Of a stretch of DNA of 64,000 nucleotides, positions 33,050 to 41,210 are shown piece after piece. Origin of the DNA: Lachnospiraceae bacterium C6A11. Lineage in GTDB: Bacteria; Bacillota; Clostridia; Lachnospirales; Lachnospiraceae. A model generated the notes under the pieces. It was not told where the DNA came from, ran no database searches, and was given only the letters and a program-made list of their open reading frames with translations. The position numbers and the translations under genes were made by a program. The DNA lies in the NCBI GenBank assembly GCA_000702245.1, contig JNKY01000016.1:124001-188000 (forward strand), read 5' to 3'. Within the stretch, counting starts at the first letter, position 1. Each line of letters starts with the position of its first letter.

Positions 33050-33123
33050 TATTTCAAAGGATAGCGCTGCTTGCACATTAATGTAATGCTTATCGGGCGG
33101 AGATACTAAGGAGAAATAAGCAG

Positions 33124-33591
33124 ATGAATGAGGAAAAAATAATTATACTTGATGATTCTTATCTACCTCAGATGGCGGAGCTGTATAGAGAAGCATTTGG
33201 CGGGGAACCGTGGAATGATGACTGGAGCGACACGAACCAGTTGATGGAGTATATGAAGGATATATCGAAGGGCTATAATGCTCTGAACTATGGGCTACTG
33301 ATAGATGGCAGGCTGGTATGTATGTCAGTCGGTAAGATCAGTCACTGGTGGGAAGGCACGAACTATAATATCGAAGAGCTTTGTGTATCTCCTGCATATC
33401 AGGGGCAGGGCCTTGGTTCAAAATTCATGGGCATGATCGAAGAATGTATTCGTGAGAAGGGGCTGGCCGGTATTTTTCTGCAGACAGATAAGGATAAGCC
33501 TTCATATCGTTTTTACCATAAAAATGGCTTCAAGGATCTGGATGCTCACATAAGTCTGTATAAGAGTGTAAGAACTGCTGAACGGCCTTAG
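33124..33591 (+). CDS. GNAT N-acetyltransferase, AAC(6')-like
   Basis: 155 residues; GGAGATACTAAGGAGAAATA precedes the ATG. Complete GNAT: DDSYLPQMAELYREAFGGEP with WNDDW, then YNIEELCVSPAYQGQGLGSK (loop Q-G-Q-G-L-G) and SYRFYHKNGFKDLDAHISLY. It resembles aminoglycoside 6'-acetyltransferase-like proteins in layout, but resistance cannot be claimed from this. The last codons overlap a GNAT fragment in another frame, so the natural C-terminus may have been cut. Confidence 0.88.
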   Translation: MNEEKIIILDDSYLPQMAELYREAFGGEPWNDDWSDTNQLMEYMKDISKGYNALNYGLLIDGRLVCMSVGKISHWWEGTNYNIEELCVSPAYQGQGLGSKFMGMIEECIREKGLAGIFLQTDKDKPSYRFYHKNGFKDLDAHISLYKSVRTAERP

Positions 33592-33679
33592 TTCGGAGGT
33601 ATTAAGCGTATTTACTGAAGAGGGTTATCCAATATATAAAAGAATAGGATTTAAAGATAAATTGTATATAAATATCTGA
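33581..33679 (+). pseudogene. GNAT fragment with internal deletion
   Basis: 32 codons read NGLSSEVLSVFTEEGYPIYK, then RIGFKDKLYINI-stop. The intact GNAT at 25385 has NGLDSEVLSVYTEE and, about 45 residues later, EGYPLYKKLGFEDK; here these are fused at the shared Glu codons. A clean deletion through microhomology in a paralogue is the simple explanation. Confidence 0.8.
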
Positions 33680-33718
33680 AAAAGATAGGGATACACGATA
33701 TGTATCTCTATCTTTTTT
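33680..33718 (+). terminator. Rho-independent terminator at the end of the GNAT run
   Basis: AAAGATAGgGATACA pairs with TGTATCtCTATCTTT around a five-base loop and runs into TTTTTT. It closes the plus-strand GNAT series and isolates the regulated oxidoreductase gene downstream. Confidence 0.85.
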
Positions 33719-33746
33719 GTTGCGCTGTTTTACTATGCTCTGATAG

Positions 33747-33841
33747 TGAATATAAATTCATTGAAAATAAATTCAAAATAAGTCTTGACAAAACGTTCTG
33801 AAATGATTATATTGAATACATAATCAATGAAAACAAATTCA
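33747..33841 (+). promoter_or_regulatory. Promoter with three TGAA-N6-TTCA operator boxes
   Basis: Promoter: TTGACA at 33785-33790, 17-base spacer, TATATT at 33808-33813. Three near-identical 14-mers: TGAATATAAATTCA (33747-33760), TGAAAATAAATTCA (33762-33775) and TGAAAACAAATTCA (33828-33841). Two sit side by side upstream of -35 and one just downstream of the start point. The TetR protein encoded after the oxidoreductase gene is the likely binder. The arrangement would allow repression by the downstream box or by looping. Confidence 0.82.
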
Positions 33842-33888
33842 ATAAATTGATTTTAGATCAAATAATCATATCAAATGGAGGAAAAATC

Positions 33889-35391
33889 ATGAACACATCA
33901 TCTAAGGAAAAGGTAGTAGTAATCGGTGGAGGAATTGCAGGACTTTCAGCAGGTATTTATGCACTGCTTGCAGGCTTCGAGGCAGAGATATATGAGAAGA
34001 ACAGCATCCCGGGCGGCGAGTGTATCGGCTGGAATAGAAAGGGTTATCATATCGACAATTGCATCCACTGGCTTACAGGTACAAAGAATACAACAGATCT
34101 GTACAAGGTATGGAAGACGGTTGGCGCACTTTCGGATGATACACAGTATGCAAAGATCGATGCATTTTATACATCAACCTATAACGGACAGAGCGTAACA
34201 CTCTGGAATGATCTTAAGAGAACAGAGAAAGAAATGATCGAGGTATCGCCTGAAGACGAAGAGGAGATCAGACATTTTATTCAGAGCGTTGAATACTCAA
34301 AGCAGTGTGTATTTCCGGCACATAAACCGATGGATATGTGGGGCGTAAAGGATTACGTTAAGATGGGCGCTTCCATGAAGGATTTTCCGAAGATCATGAA
34401 GGAGTTCGGCAAGATCAGCCTTGGAGAATACAGCAGAAGATTCAAGTCGCCGGTTATTCAGAAGGCAATCTGCGATTATCTTCCTAAGGAATATACAGCT
34501 TATTCCTTCCTTGTATCATACGCGAGTGTTGCTGATGGCAACGGCGGAATCCCAATGGGCGCATCACTTCAGATGTCTCTCAGAATGGAAAAGAAATTTA
34601 AGGAACTTGGCGGAGTTATATGTTATAATAAAAGCGCTGCTGAGATCGTGCTTGATAAGAAGAGAGCAACAGGTGTGAGATTTGAAGACGGTTCATTTGC
34701 AGAGGCTGATTATATCATTCCTACAGTTGATACAAATCTCCTCTTCAAGAAGCTTCTTCCTGAATCATACATGCCTAAGAAGCTGAGAGCTGCTTACGAG
34801 ACGCCGAAGAATAATCCTTCAATAAGTGGATTCCAGGTTGCATATGCAGTAAGCGAGAGCTTCAGCGAGGGCGAGACTATATTTATTGAGATCGATCCGA
34901 TCAAGGTTGGCAGCCGTGTATTTAACAGAATGTATATCAAGGCTTACGGCTATGATCCGATATTTGTAAAGGATGGTAAGCAGGTTATCCAGACCTGTAT
35001 CACTCAGATGGATGAGGACTATGAATACTGGAAGAGCCTTAGTAAGGAAGAATACAAGGCTGCGAAGGAGAGGTTTACTGCTGAGGTTACCAAGAGGATC
35101 GAGGCTACATATCCGGAACTTAAGGGAAATATGGAATTTCTTGATGCATGGACACCGCTTACCTACGAGAGATACTGCAATGCATATCATGGCAGCTACA
35201 TGAGCTTTGTTTCGACTCCTGCAGTTAAGCCGCTCAGACTTAAGGGCCAGCTTAAGGGTATCGATAACCTTTACCTTGCAGGTCAGTGGACAAATGCACC
35301 CGGCGGACTTCCGGTAGCAGTTGCCAGCGGCAAATTCGCGGTGCAGAGACTTCTGAAGAAGCAGCACAGAGATGTTAATATTGGAGATTAA
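33889..35391 (+). CDS. Phytoene-desaturase-like FAD-dependent oxidoreductase
   Basis: 500 residues from ATG 33889 after GGAGGAAAAATC. N-terminal dinucleotide fold VVIGGGIAGLSAGIYA (10-25) with the acidic end EIYEKN, then GGECIGWNRKGYHIDNCIHW; the C-terminal FAD motif is NLYLAGQWTNAPGGLPVAVA. This is the CrtI/NAD(P)-FAD flavoprotein superfamily; relatives in non-pigmented Clostridia have unknown substrates (carotenoid-like lipids or retinol-like compounds). No carotenoid genes nearby. Controlled by a promoter with three operator boxes and followed by a tetR gene, which together look like one inducible unit. Confidence 0.88.
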   Translation: MNTSSKEKVVVIGGGIAGLSAGIYALLAGFEAEIYEKNSIPGGECIGWNRKGYHIDNCIHWLTGTKNTTDLYKVWKTVGALSDDTQYAKIDAFYTSTYNGQSVTLWNDLKRTEKEMIEVSPEDEEEIRHFIQSVEYSKQCVFPAHKPMDMWGVKDYVKMGASMKDFPKIMKEFGKISLGEYSRRFKSPVIQKAICDYLPKEYTAYSFLVSYASVADGNGGIPMGASLQMSLRMEKKFKELGGVICYNKSAAEIVLDKKRATGVRFEDGSFAEADYIIPTVDTNLLFKKLLPESYMPKKLRAAYETPKNNPSISGFQVAYAVSESFSEGETIFIEIDPIKVGSRVFNRMYIKAYGYDPIFVKDGKQVIQTCITQMDEDYEYWKSLSKEEYKAAKERFTAEVTKRIEATYPELKGNMEFLDAWTPLTYERYCNAYHGSYMSFVSTPAVKPLRLKGQLKGIDNLYLAGQWTNAPGGLPVAVASGKFAVQRLLKKQHRDVNIGD

Positions 35392-35462
35392 TGTACCCTG
35401 AATACATGGCGGTAATGAACCGGTAACATATTGATAGACTACGTAATGATCGGAGAAAGAGT

Positions 35463-36029
35463 ATGACCAGAAAAGAGCAGAAGGAAGAAAGAAAAAGAGC
35501 CATACTGATGACAGCTCTTAACCTTTTTGTGAAGAGAGGCTACCATGAAACCAAAATATCTGATATAGCAGAGGCGGTTCCTATGAGCACCGGACTTATG
35601 TTTCATTATTTTGAATCCAAAGAGGAACTTCTTCTTGAACTGGTGAAGATGGGGGCGGGTGCTACCGCTTCCATGGACAAGATGAGCGAAGTGCCGCCGG
35701 AGTATTTCTTCGAGGGCTTCCTGAAGAAGCTGTTTGAATATGCGAAGAATGAGCCATGGGTATTTAACATGTTTGTCCTTATGGGGCAGGCAAGGCGCGC
35801 AAATATGCCTGAAGAGGCGAGAAAGATCGCGCTTTCCACAGGTTCCATAGAGGGTACTGCCAAGATGATCATGAAGGGGCAGGAATCAGGTGTGTTCAGA
35901 GATGGTGATCCGAAGCTCCTGTCAGTCTGCTTCTGGGCGACGGTACAGGGCATCATGGAAGAAATGGCTTTGAATGAAAATATGGAAGCGCCGGATCCTT
36001 CGTGGATAGTGGCGATAATTAAAAAATAA
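35463..36029 (+). CDS. TetR-family regulator next to the oxidoreductase gene
   Basis: 188 residues; GGAGAAAGAGT precedes the ATG. HTH in residues ~5-52: ERKRAILMTALNLFVKRGYH, ETKISDIAEAVPMSTGLMFH, YFESKEEL. The C-terminal domain is ligand-binding, ligand unknown. Placed 71 bp after the oxidoreductase on the same strand, so it is probably on the same transcript, which makes repression of the operator boxes a feedback loop. No copy of the box is seen directly before this gene. Confidence 0.9.
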   Translation: MTRKEQKEERKRAILMTALNLFVKRGYHETKISDIAEAVPMSTGLMFHYFESKEELLLELVKMGAGATASMDKMSEVPPEYFFEGFLKKLFEYAKNEPWVFNMFVLMGQARRANMPEEARKIALSTGSIEGTAKMIMKGQESGVFRDGDPKLLSVCFWATVQGIMEEMALNENMEAPDPSWIVAIIKK

Positions 36030-36127
36030 ATAATAGGTTTTGACAGGGGACTAAAAATGTATACAACAGTTGTTATGCAAGAAATGTAATAATCACGAAT
36101 TTCTTCGGTGTGATCGAGGGAGAATAT

Positions 36128-36223
36128 ATGGATGATTTTATAACCTTCCTGCTGAGAAACGGCGTAAAGATACGTAATTTGGCAAAAACAGACGACGATT
36201 ACGAAGAGTACTATACGGAGTAA
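36128..36223 (+). CDS. Small ORF, 31 residues, likely C-terminal scrap
   Basis: ATG with GAGGGAGAATAT upstream encodes MDDFITFLLRNGVKIRNLAK then TDDDYEEYYTE and stop. The frame is open upstream to 36044 and stays protein-like (NFFGVIEGEY), so it may be the end of a lost gene rather than a true small protein. Not recognised. Confidence 0.4.
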   Translation: MDDFITFLLRNGVKIRNLAKTDDDYEEYYTE

Positions 36224-36380
36224 GAAAATAGGATGCGTACTTAGGAGAAAGCTTCGCATCGTTGGTTAATCCAAAAAATAAGTGGAAATACGATGGAAAT
36301 CATTGATTATTATGCCAGTGACAATAATGGTCACTGGCTTTTTGAAATAAAAAAATGTGACTGGAGTGCAGAAAAAAACC
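36222..36380 (+). pseudogene. Decayed copy of a two-gene junction (GNAT end plus GNAT-pyrophosphatase start)
   Basis: 36222-36269 encodes KKIGCVLRRKLRIVG-stop, matching the EKIGYVIRGKLCTVG end of the GNAT gene at 31436. After a 24-bp spacer similar to that at 32228-32251, ATG 36294 starts EIIDYYASDNNGHWLFEIKK, matching the first codons of the fusion gene at 32252, and breaks off after about 27 codons. So an entire neighbouring pair was once duplicated about 4 kb away, and this one joint survives. Confidence 0.8.
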
Positions 36381-36409
36381 TTGATAGAACGTATGTTCTA
36401 TGATATCTT
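36381..36409 (+). promoter_or_regulatory. LexA-type SOS box inside a promoter spacer
   Basis: TTGATA at 36381-36386, 17 bases, TATCTT at 36404-36409. The spacer opens with GAACGTATGTTC (36387-36398), which fits the Gram-positive LexA (DinR) consensus CGAAC-RNRY-GTTYC except for the outer bases. It lies upstream of the TerB-like gene and uvrA, a classic SOS gene. Confidence 0.7.
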
Positions 36410-36432
36410 AGAAGCATAAGGATAAAAGCAAG

Positions 36433-36461
36433 TTGGAAAAAGGGCGGATTTTTGCTATAAT
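36433..36461 (+). promoter_or_regulatory. Second promoter for the TerB-like gene
   Basis: TTGGAA at 36433-36438, 17-base spacer, TATAAT at 36456-36461, 40 bp before the start codon. It gives a constitutive-looking start downstream of the SOS-type promoter. Confidence 0.7.
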
Positions 36462-36500
36462 CATATCATATTAAAAATGTTTTACAGGGAGGTTTTTGGG

Positions 36501-36959
36501 ATGAGTATTTTTGAAAGAGTATTTGACAAGATCGGAGATGACGAGAAGGCGGCAGAGGCAGTTCAGGCAGCGGCACCGGAGCAGGAGGCTTCACTGGCAC
36601 CTGAACATCTTGCACGTGTTTCTGAGCGTTGTCTTGCAGCAGCGGCACTTTCTGTTTATTGTGCAGCCTGCGATGGCAATGTGAGCATCGAAGAATACAT
36701 GGAGATGGACATAAATATCGGAAAGATCAAGGGCAAGGTTAAGCTTCCTGAGACAGTTGAGAAGGAGCTTGATAAGATCAGCAGCCATCACGATATCACC
36801 TGGGAAGAGGTTGTTGTATATCTTGACAAGCTGAACCTGGACTCTCTGATGGAACTGAGCGACGATGTTGCCGATATTGTTGTTGCATCGGATGGTGTTA
36901 ACGAGGATGAGCAGAGAGTTGTTGATCAGTTCGCTAACTACGTTAAGAGTCGCGTATAA
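36501..36959 (+). CDS. TerB-like domain protein
   Basis: 152 residues from ATG 36501 with ACAGGGAGGTTTTTGGG upstream; an ATG eight codons earlier overlaps the ribosome site. All-helical and acidic. Residues ~40-152 carry two TerB-like metal-binding repeats, CAACDGNVSIEEY and VASDGVNEDEQ. TerB domains sense stress and bind calcium or other cations. It sits between the SOS-type promoter and uvrA, which suggests a link to DNA-damage stress, but that is inference from position only. Confidence 0.72.
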   Translation: MSIFERVFDKIGDDEKAAEAVQAAAPEQEASLAPEHLARVSERCLAAAALSVYCAACDGNVSIEEYMEMDINIGKIKGKVKLPETVEKELDKISSHHDITWEEVVVYLDKLNLDSLMELSDDVADIVVASDGVNEDEQRVVDQFANYVKSRV

Positions 36960-36995
36960 TTTAAATATAACTGCCGTGATAGGCAGAGAATAATA

Positions 36996-37031
36996 GTCGG
37001 GTTTGGCACAGAGACTGCTATGAAACCCGAC
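36996..37031 (+). promoter_or_regulatory. Hairpin between the TerB-like gene and uvrA
   Basis: GTCGGGTTT (36996-37004) and AAACCCGAC (37023-37031) form a perfect 9-bp stem with an 18-base loop. No T-run follows, so it is more likely an mRNA processing or stability element than a terminator, and uvrA may be read through from upstream. Confidence 0.5.
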
Positions 37032-37069
37032 ATAAACAGACATAATGGAAGGACAGAAGCTTTAGTCAG

Positions 37070-39901
37070 ATGGAAGAGATAAAATATATCACTATTAAGG
37101 GAGCCAGGGAGCACAACCTGAAAAATATAGATCTCAGGCTTCCGAGAAATAAATTCATAGTATTTACGGGGCTTTCAGGCTCCGGCAAATCGAGCCTGGC
37201 ATTTGATACTATCTATGCAGAAGGCCAGAGGAGGTATGTTGAGTCGCTTTCATCCTACGCGAGAATGTTTCTCGGTCAGGCGGACAAGCCTGATGTTGAC
37301 AAGATAGAGGGACTGTCCCCTGCCATATCCATCGATCAGAAGTCGACCAACCGCAACCCGCGTTCGACAGTCGGAACGGTAACGGAAATATACGATTACC
37401 TGCGACTCCTTTACGCGAGGATTGGAATTCCACATTGTCCGAAATGCGGCAAGGTGATCGAGAGACAGACTGTGGATCAGATGGTTGATGCTATCATGAC
37501 GCTGCCGGAGAGAACCAAGTTCAGCATCCTAGCGCCGGTCGTAAGAGGCCGCAAGGGCGAACACGAGAAGGTCATCCAGCAGGCAAGGAAGAGTGGCTAC
37601 GTCAGGGTAGTTATAGACGGAAATCTCTTCAATCTTGATGAGGAGATAAGCCTCGAGAAGAATAAAAAACATAATATAGATATCGTTATAGACAGACTTG
37701 TGATCAAGGAAGGGATAGAGATGCGTCTCGCAGGTTCGATCGAGACGGCTCTGCATCTGACGGACGGCCTGGTCAAGTGCGAGATAGTGGACGGAGAGAC
37801 TCTGAACTTTTCCGACAGCTATTCATGCCCGGATTGCGGCATCAGCATAGATGAGATAGAGCCGAGAAGTTTCTCGTTTAACAATCCCTTCGGAGCCTGT
37901 CCTGTTTGTACGGGTCTTGGTTTCAGACATGAGTTTGATGTGGATCTTGTGGTTCCGGATAAGAAGAGAACGCTGAACGAAGGTGCTTTTGCTGTGCCGG
38001 GATGGCAGTCCAGTGGTGATACGAAGAGCTTCACGCACGCTATGCTGAAGGCTCTTTCGGAGAACTACGGCTTCTCGCTTGATACTCCGTGGAAGGAGCT
38101 TTCTGAGGAGGCGAAGAATGTTATTCTTTATGGCATCAAAGGAAGGATCAAGGTCGAATACACCGGCCAGAGAGGACGCAGCACCTACAACGTAACCTAC
38201 GAGGGGCTTATCAAGAATGTTCAGCAGCGTTACATGGAAACCTCGTCAGAAGCCATGAAGGCCGAGTATGAGGAGTTCATGACCTTTATACCGTGCGAGG
38301 CCTGCCATGGCAAGAGACTTAAGGAAACCTCGCTTGCAGTAACGATTTCGGACAAAAATATCTACGATGTTACAGAGCTTCCTGTGGAGGAACTGAAGGT
38401 TTTTTTAGCCGGAATACAGCTTTCGGAGAGAGAGCGTATGATAGGCGGACAGATACTCCGCGAGATATCATCAAGAACCAGCTTCATGGTGGATGTGGGA
38501 CTGAATTATCTGACGCTGAGCCGTCCAACCTCGACGCTGTCCGGCGGAGAGGCGCAGAGAATAAGGCTTGCAACGCAGATCGGTTCGGGACTTGTGGGCG
38601 TTTCGTACATACTTGACGAGCCAAGCATAGGACTGCACCAGAGAGATAATGATAAGTTGATCGCATCTCTCAAATCGCTTCGCGACCTTGGAAATACACT
38701 TATAGTCGTAGAGCATGACGAGGACACCATGAAGGCTGCGGACTTTATTGTCGACATAGGGCCGGGCGCAGGACGAAACGGCGGAAATGTAGTTGCCACC
38801 GGTACAGCCGAGGATATCATGAAGAATCCGGATTCCGTGACCGGAAAATACCTCTCACATGAGATGGAGATAGGTGTTCCGCTGAAGAGAAGAAAGCCGA
38901 AGGGCTTTATCAGTATTAAAGGTGCAAGGGAGAATAACCTGAAGGGCATCGATGTTGAGATCCCGAAGGGTGTATTTACCTGTGTGACCGGTGTTTCAGG
39001 CTCGGGCAAGAGCTCGCTTATCAATGAGATACTTAAGAAGAAACTGCTTCGCTCGCTTAACAGGGCGAGGATCAAGCCGGGTAAATATGACTCGATAACC
39101 GGCTACGATGATCTGGACAAGGTTATTGATATAGATCAGTCGCCGATAGGGCGCACACCAAGGTCGAACCCTGCGACGTATACAGGCGTATTTGACCTTA
39201 TAAGAGATCTTTTTGCGGGCACAAAGGACGCGAAGGCTCTCGGATACAGCAAGGGACGTTTTTCTTTCAACGTGTCGGGCGGACGATGCGAAGCCTGCAA
39301 GGGCGACGGTATTATAAAGATAGAGATGCATTTCCTGCCGGATATCTACGTTCCGTGCGAGGTCTGCGGCGGAAAGAGATATAACAGGGAAACGCTTGAG
39401 GTAAGATATAAGGGCAAGAGTATTTACGAGGTTCTCGATATGACGGTGGACGAGGCCTGTGATTTCTTCGAGAATGTGCCGTCGGTAAGTCGTAAGATTT
39501 CGACACTTCGTGACGTCGGACTCGGCTATATCAAGCTGGGACAGCCGTCCACGACACTTTCCGGAGGCGAAGCGCAGCGTATCAAGCTTGCAACCGAGCT
39601 TTCGAGAAGGAGCACCGGAAATACGATCTACATACTCGACGAACCTACTACAGGACTGCATTTTGACGATGTCAGAAAGCTCCTCGAGATACTTGAGAAG
39701 CTTACAGAAAGTGGAAATACAGTCGTTGTAATTGAACATAATATGGACGTCATCAAGGTTGCGGATTATATAATCGATCTCGGACCTGAGGGTGGCAGTG
39801 GCGGCGGAACCGTGGTTGCTACGGGTACGCCTGAGCAGATAGCTAAATGTAAAGCTTCCTATACGGGGCAGTACCTGAAGAAGTATCTGAGGAGTAAATA
39901 A
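37070..39901 (+). CDS. uvrA: Excinuclease ABC subunit A
   Basis: Damage-recognition ATPase of nucleotide excision repair. 943 residues, full length. Two ABC halves: Walker [21 protein letters not shown] (~34) and [15 protein letters not shown]; signatures [13 protein letters not shown] and [13 protein letters not shown]; Walker [14 protein letters not shown] and [13 protein letters not shown]. Zinc-finger cysteines CPKCG, CPDCG, CPVC and CEACKG/CEVCGG are present. No uvrB in the window. Probably induced from the LexA-type promoter upstream of the TerB-like gene. Confidence 0.97.
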   Translation: MEEIKYITIKGAREHNLKNIDLRLPRNKFIVFTGLSGSGKSSLAFDTIYAEGQRRYVESLSSYARMFLGQADKPDVDKIEGLSPAISIDQKSTNRNPRSTVGTVTEIYDYLRLLYARIGIPHCPKCGKVIERQTVDQMVDAIMTLPERTKFSILAPVVRGRKGEHEKVIQQARKSGYVRVVIDGNLFNLDEEISLEKNKKHNIDIVIDRLVIKEGIEMRLAGSIETALHLTDGLVKCEIVDGETLNFSDSYSCPDCGISIDEIEPRSFSFNNPFGACPVCTGLGFRHEFDVDLVVPDKKRTLNEGAFAVPGWQSSGDTKSFTHAMLKALSENYGFSLDTPWKELSEEAKNVILYGIKGRIKVEYTGQRGRSTYNVTYEGLIKNVQQRYMETSSEAMKAEYEEFMTFIPCEACHGKRLKETSLAVTISDKNIYDVTELPVEELKVFLAGIQLSERERMIGGQILREISSRTSFMVDVGLNYLTLSRPTSTLSGGEAQRIRLATQIGSGLVGVSYILDEPSIGLHQRDNDKLIASLKSLRDLGNTLIVVEHDEDTMKAADFIVDIGPGAGRNGGNVVATGTAEDIMKNPDSVTGKYLSHEMEIGVPLKRRKPKGFISIKGARENNLKGIDVEIPKGVFTCVTGVSGSGKSSLINEILKKKLLRSLNRARIKPGKYDSITGYDDLDKVIDIDQSPIGRTPRSNPATYTGVFDLIRDLFAGTKDAKALGYSKGRFSFNVSGGRCEACKGDGIIKIEMHFLPDIYVPCEVCGGKRYNRETLEVRYKGKSIYEVLDMTVDEACDFFENVPSVSRKISTLRDVGLGYIKLGQPSTTLSGGEAQRIKLATELSRRSTGNTIYILDEPTTGLHFDDVRKLLEILEKLTESGNTVVVIEHNMDVIKVADYIIDLGPEGGSGGGTVVATGTPEQIAKCKASYTGQYLKKYLRSK

Positions 39902-39902
39902 T

Positions 39903-41186
39903 ATGTTTTGTATCATCTGCGGAGCGGAGATATCAGAAAGTGAAAAGAATTGTCCGAAGTGCGGTGCACATGTTCCGGTTTTATTGGCCGATCCTGAAGG
40001 ACAGACGGCCGAGCTGGCAGTTGTGCCGGATGGAAAGAATGAACTGGCAGTAAGAGATGAAAAAAGTACTGAGCTGGCGCTATATGAGCCTCCGAAGAAG
40101 AATAGGAAGAAGCTTTTGATTACGATCATCGCACTGGCAGTTCTTATCGCGGGAGGAATAACCGCGGCAGTTCTTCTGAAAAAAAGTAAGGACAGTGATC
40201 TGAAGAACAGCGTCTGGAGTGAGACGCCGAAGGGTAAGCATATCTCTGCAGACGCGCTTCCTTATGCACCGCAGCTTTATGATGTTCTGTCAAAACTTTA
40301 TTCAATACAAAGCGGAGACGGTGATGGCGACGCCGGAAACTATGATTCAAGGAAGGCGGCGGATGGTGATACTGATATTCTTTATAATATATTGAAAACG
40401 AACAGTATCGCTTATTTTTCAATCTATCCCGTAGATGAACCAAGGTTTAATGACACGAGGAACGGAGCTGCCATGGATCCTTGGGGCAAGGCAGCAACTT
40501 TGGGCAACTATAATGAATACTATAAGGAATCCGTGATATGGATCGCTCAGAACATATTCAATGTGAGCGATGAGGACCTTGGTAAGCTTACCGAGAATGC
40601 CAACAGCACCACCGGTGCGGCCATAGGGTATTATCTGGATAAAGGGAAATACTATTTCTACGGCGGAAGCGCCCTTTCAAAGACTAAGCAGTTCTATGAG
40701 ATATCGATCGGCGACGTGACATATGACGGTAGATACTATTATATCAACTACTATGTTGACCTTGGCGCGATTGATGAGAACGGCCAACGCGTACAGTCAT
40801 CAACCGGACTCAAAGGATATGTTGTGGCAGAACTTAAGGATGTGGACGGCGAGAAGTTCTGGTCGGTTTACTATCACAGCCATAATATCCCGAAAAAGCT
40901 TGAAACCTCGGAATATACAGAGTTCAAGGATATTATCGGAAGCGCATGCGCAAAATACACAAAGGATACCGGAGCTGCAGAAAAGAAGAAGACTTCATAT
41001 ACTGTCACGGAAGCCTGGAGCTATGAAGATGGCACAAGCTGGACGGTTCAGGTATTTGAATCAGATGGCGGAGACCTTGATCAGAGCAAGGCGGCTGCAT
41101 ATTACAGCGTCAGAAATGATTGCGCGGTTTATGACATCTGGGATATGTCGGATGATCCGAAGAGCTTACCGGTATTTACAAAATAA
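39903..41186 (+). CDS. Zinc-ribbon membrane protein of unknown function
   Basis: 427 residues, ATG 1 bp after the uvrA stop. N-terminal zinc ribbon with C3, C6, C17, C20 (CxxC-x10-CxxC), a charged linker with ELAV/ELAL repeats, one transmembrane helix (~66-88, LLITIIALAVLIAGGITAAV) and a ~330-residue C-terminal part that should lie outside the membrane, rich in Tyr, Asp and Gly (FYEISIGDVTYDGRYYYINY). Similar zinc-ribbon/TM proteins are frequent in Clostridia. No enzyme motif recognised. Confidence 0.75.
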   Translation: MFCIICGAEISESEKNCPKCGAHVPVLLADPEGQTAELAVVPDGKNELAVRDEKSTELALYEPPKKNRKKLLITIIALAVLIAGGITAAVLLKKSKDSDLKNSVWSETPKGKHISADALPYAPQLYDVLSKLYSIQSGDGDGDAGNYDSRKAADGDTDILYNILKTNSIAYFSIYPVDEPRFNDTRNGAAMDPWGKAATLGNYNEYYKESVIWIAQNIFNVSDEDLGKLTENANSTTGAAIGYYLDKGKYYFYGGSALSKTKQFYEISIGDVTYDGRYYYINYYVDLGAIDENGQRVQSSTGLKGYVVAELKDVDGEKFWSVYYHSHNIPKKLETSEYTEFKDIIGSACAKYTKDTGAAEKKKTSYTVTEAWSYEDGTSWTVQVFESDGGDLDQSKAAAYYSVRNDCAVYDIWDMSDDPKSLPVFTK

Positions 41187-41210
41187 TCAGACACAGAGAG
41201 GAAAGGTCGT

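Noticed and set aside
22617-33591. Integron-like cassette array
   Set aside because: The short one-gene spacing suggested it, but the spacers are mostly just ribosome sites and hold no paired GTTRRRY/RYYYAAC ends, and no integrase gene is present.
33124-33591. Aminoglycoside resistance gene
   Set aside because: The GNAT fold resembles AAC(6') proteins in outline only; nothing in the sequence fixes the substrate.
36996-37031. Terminator before uvrA
   Set aside because: Perfect 9-bp stem but no T-run on the 3' side, so read-through into uvrA seems more likely.
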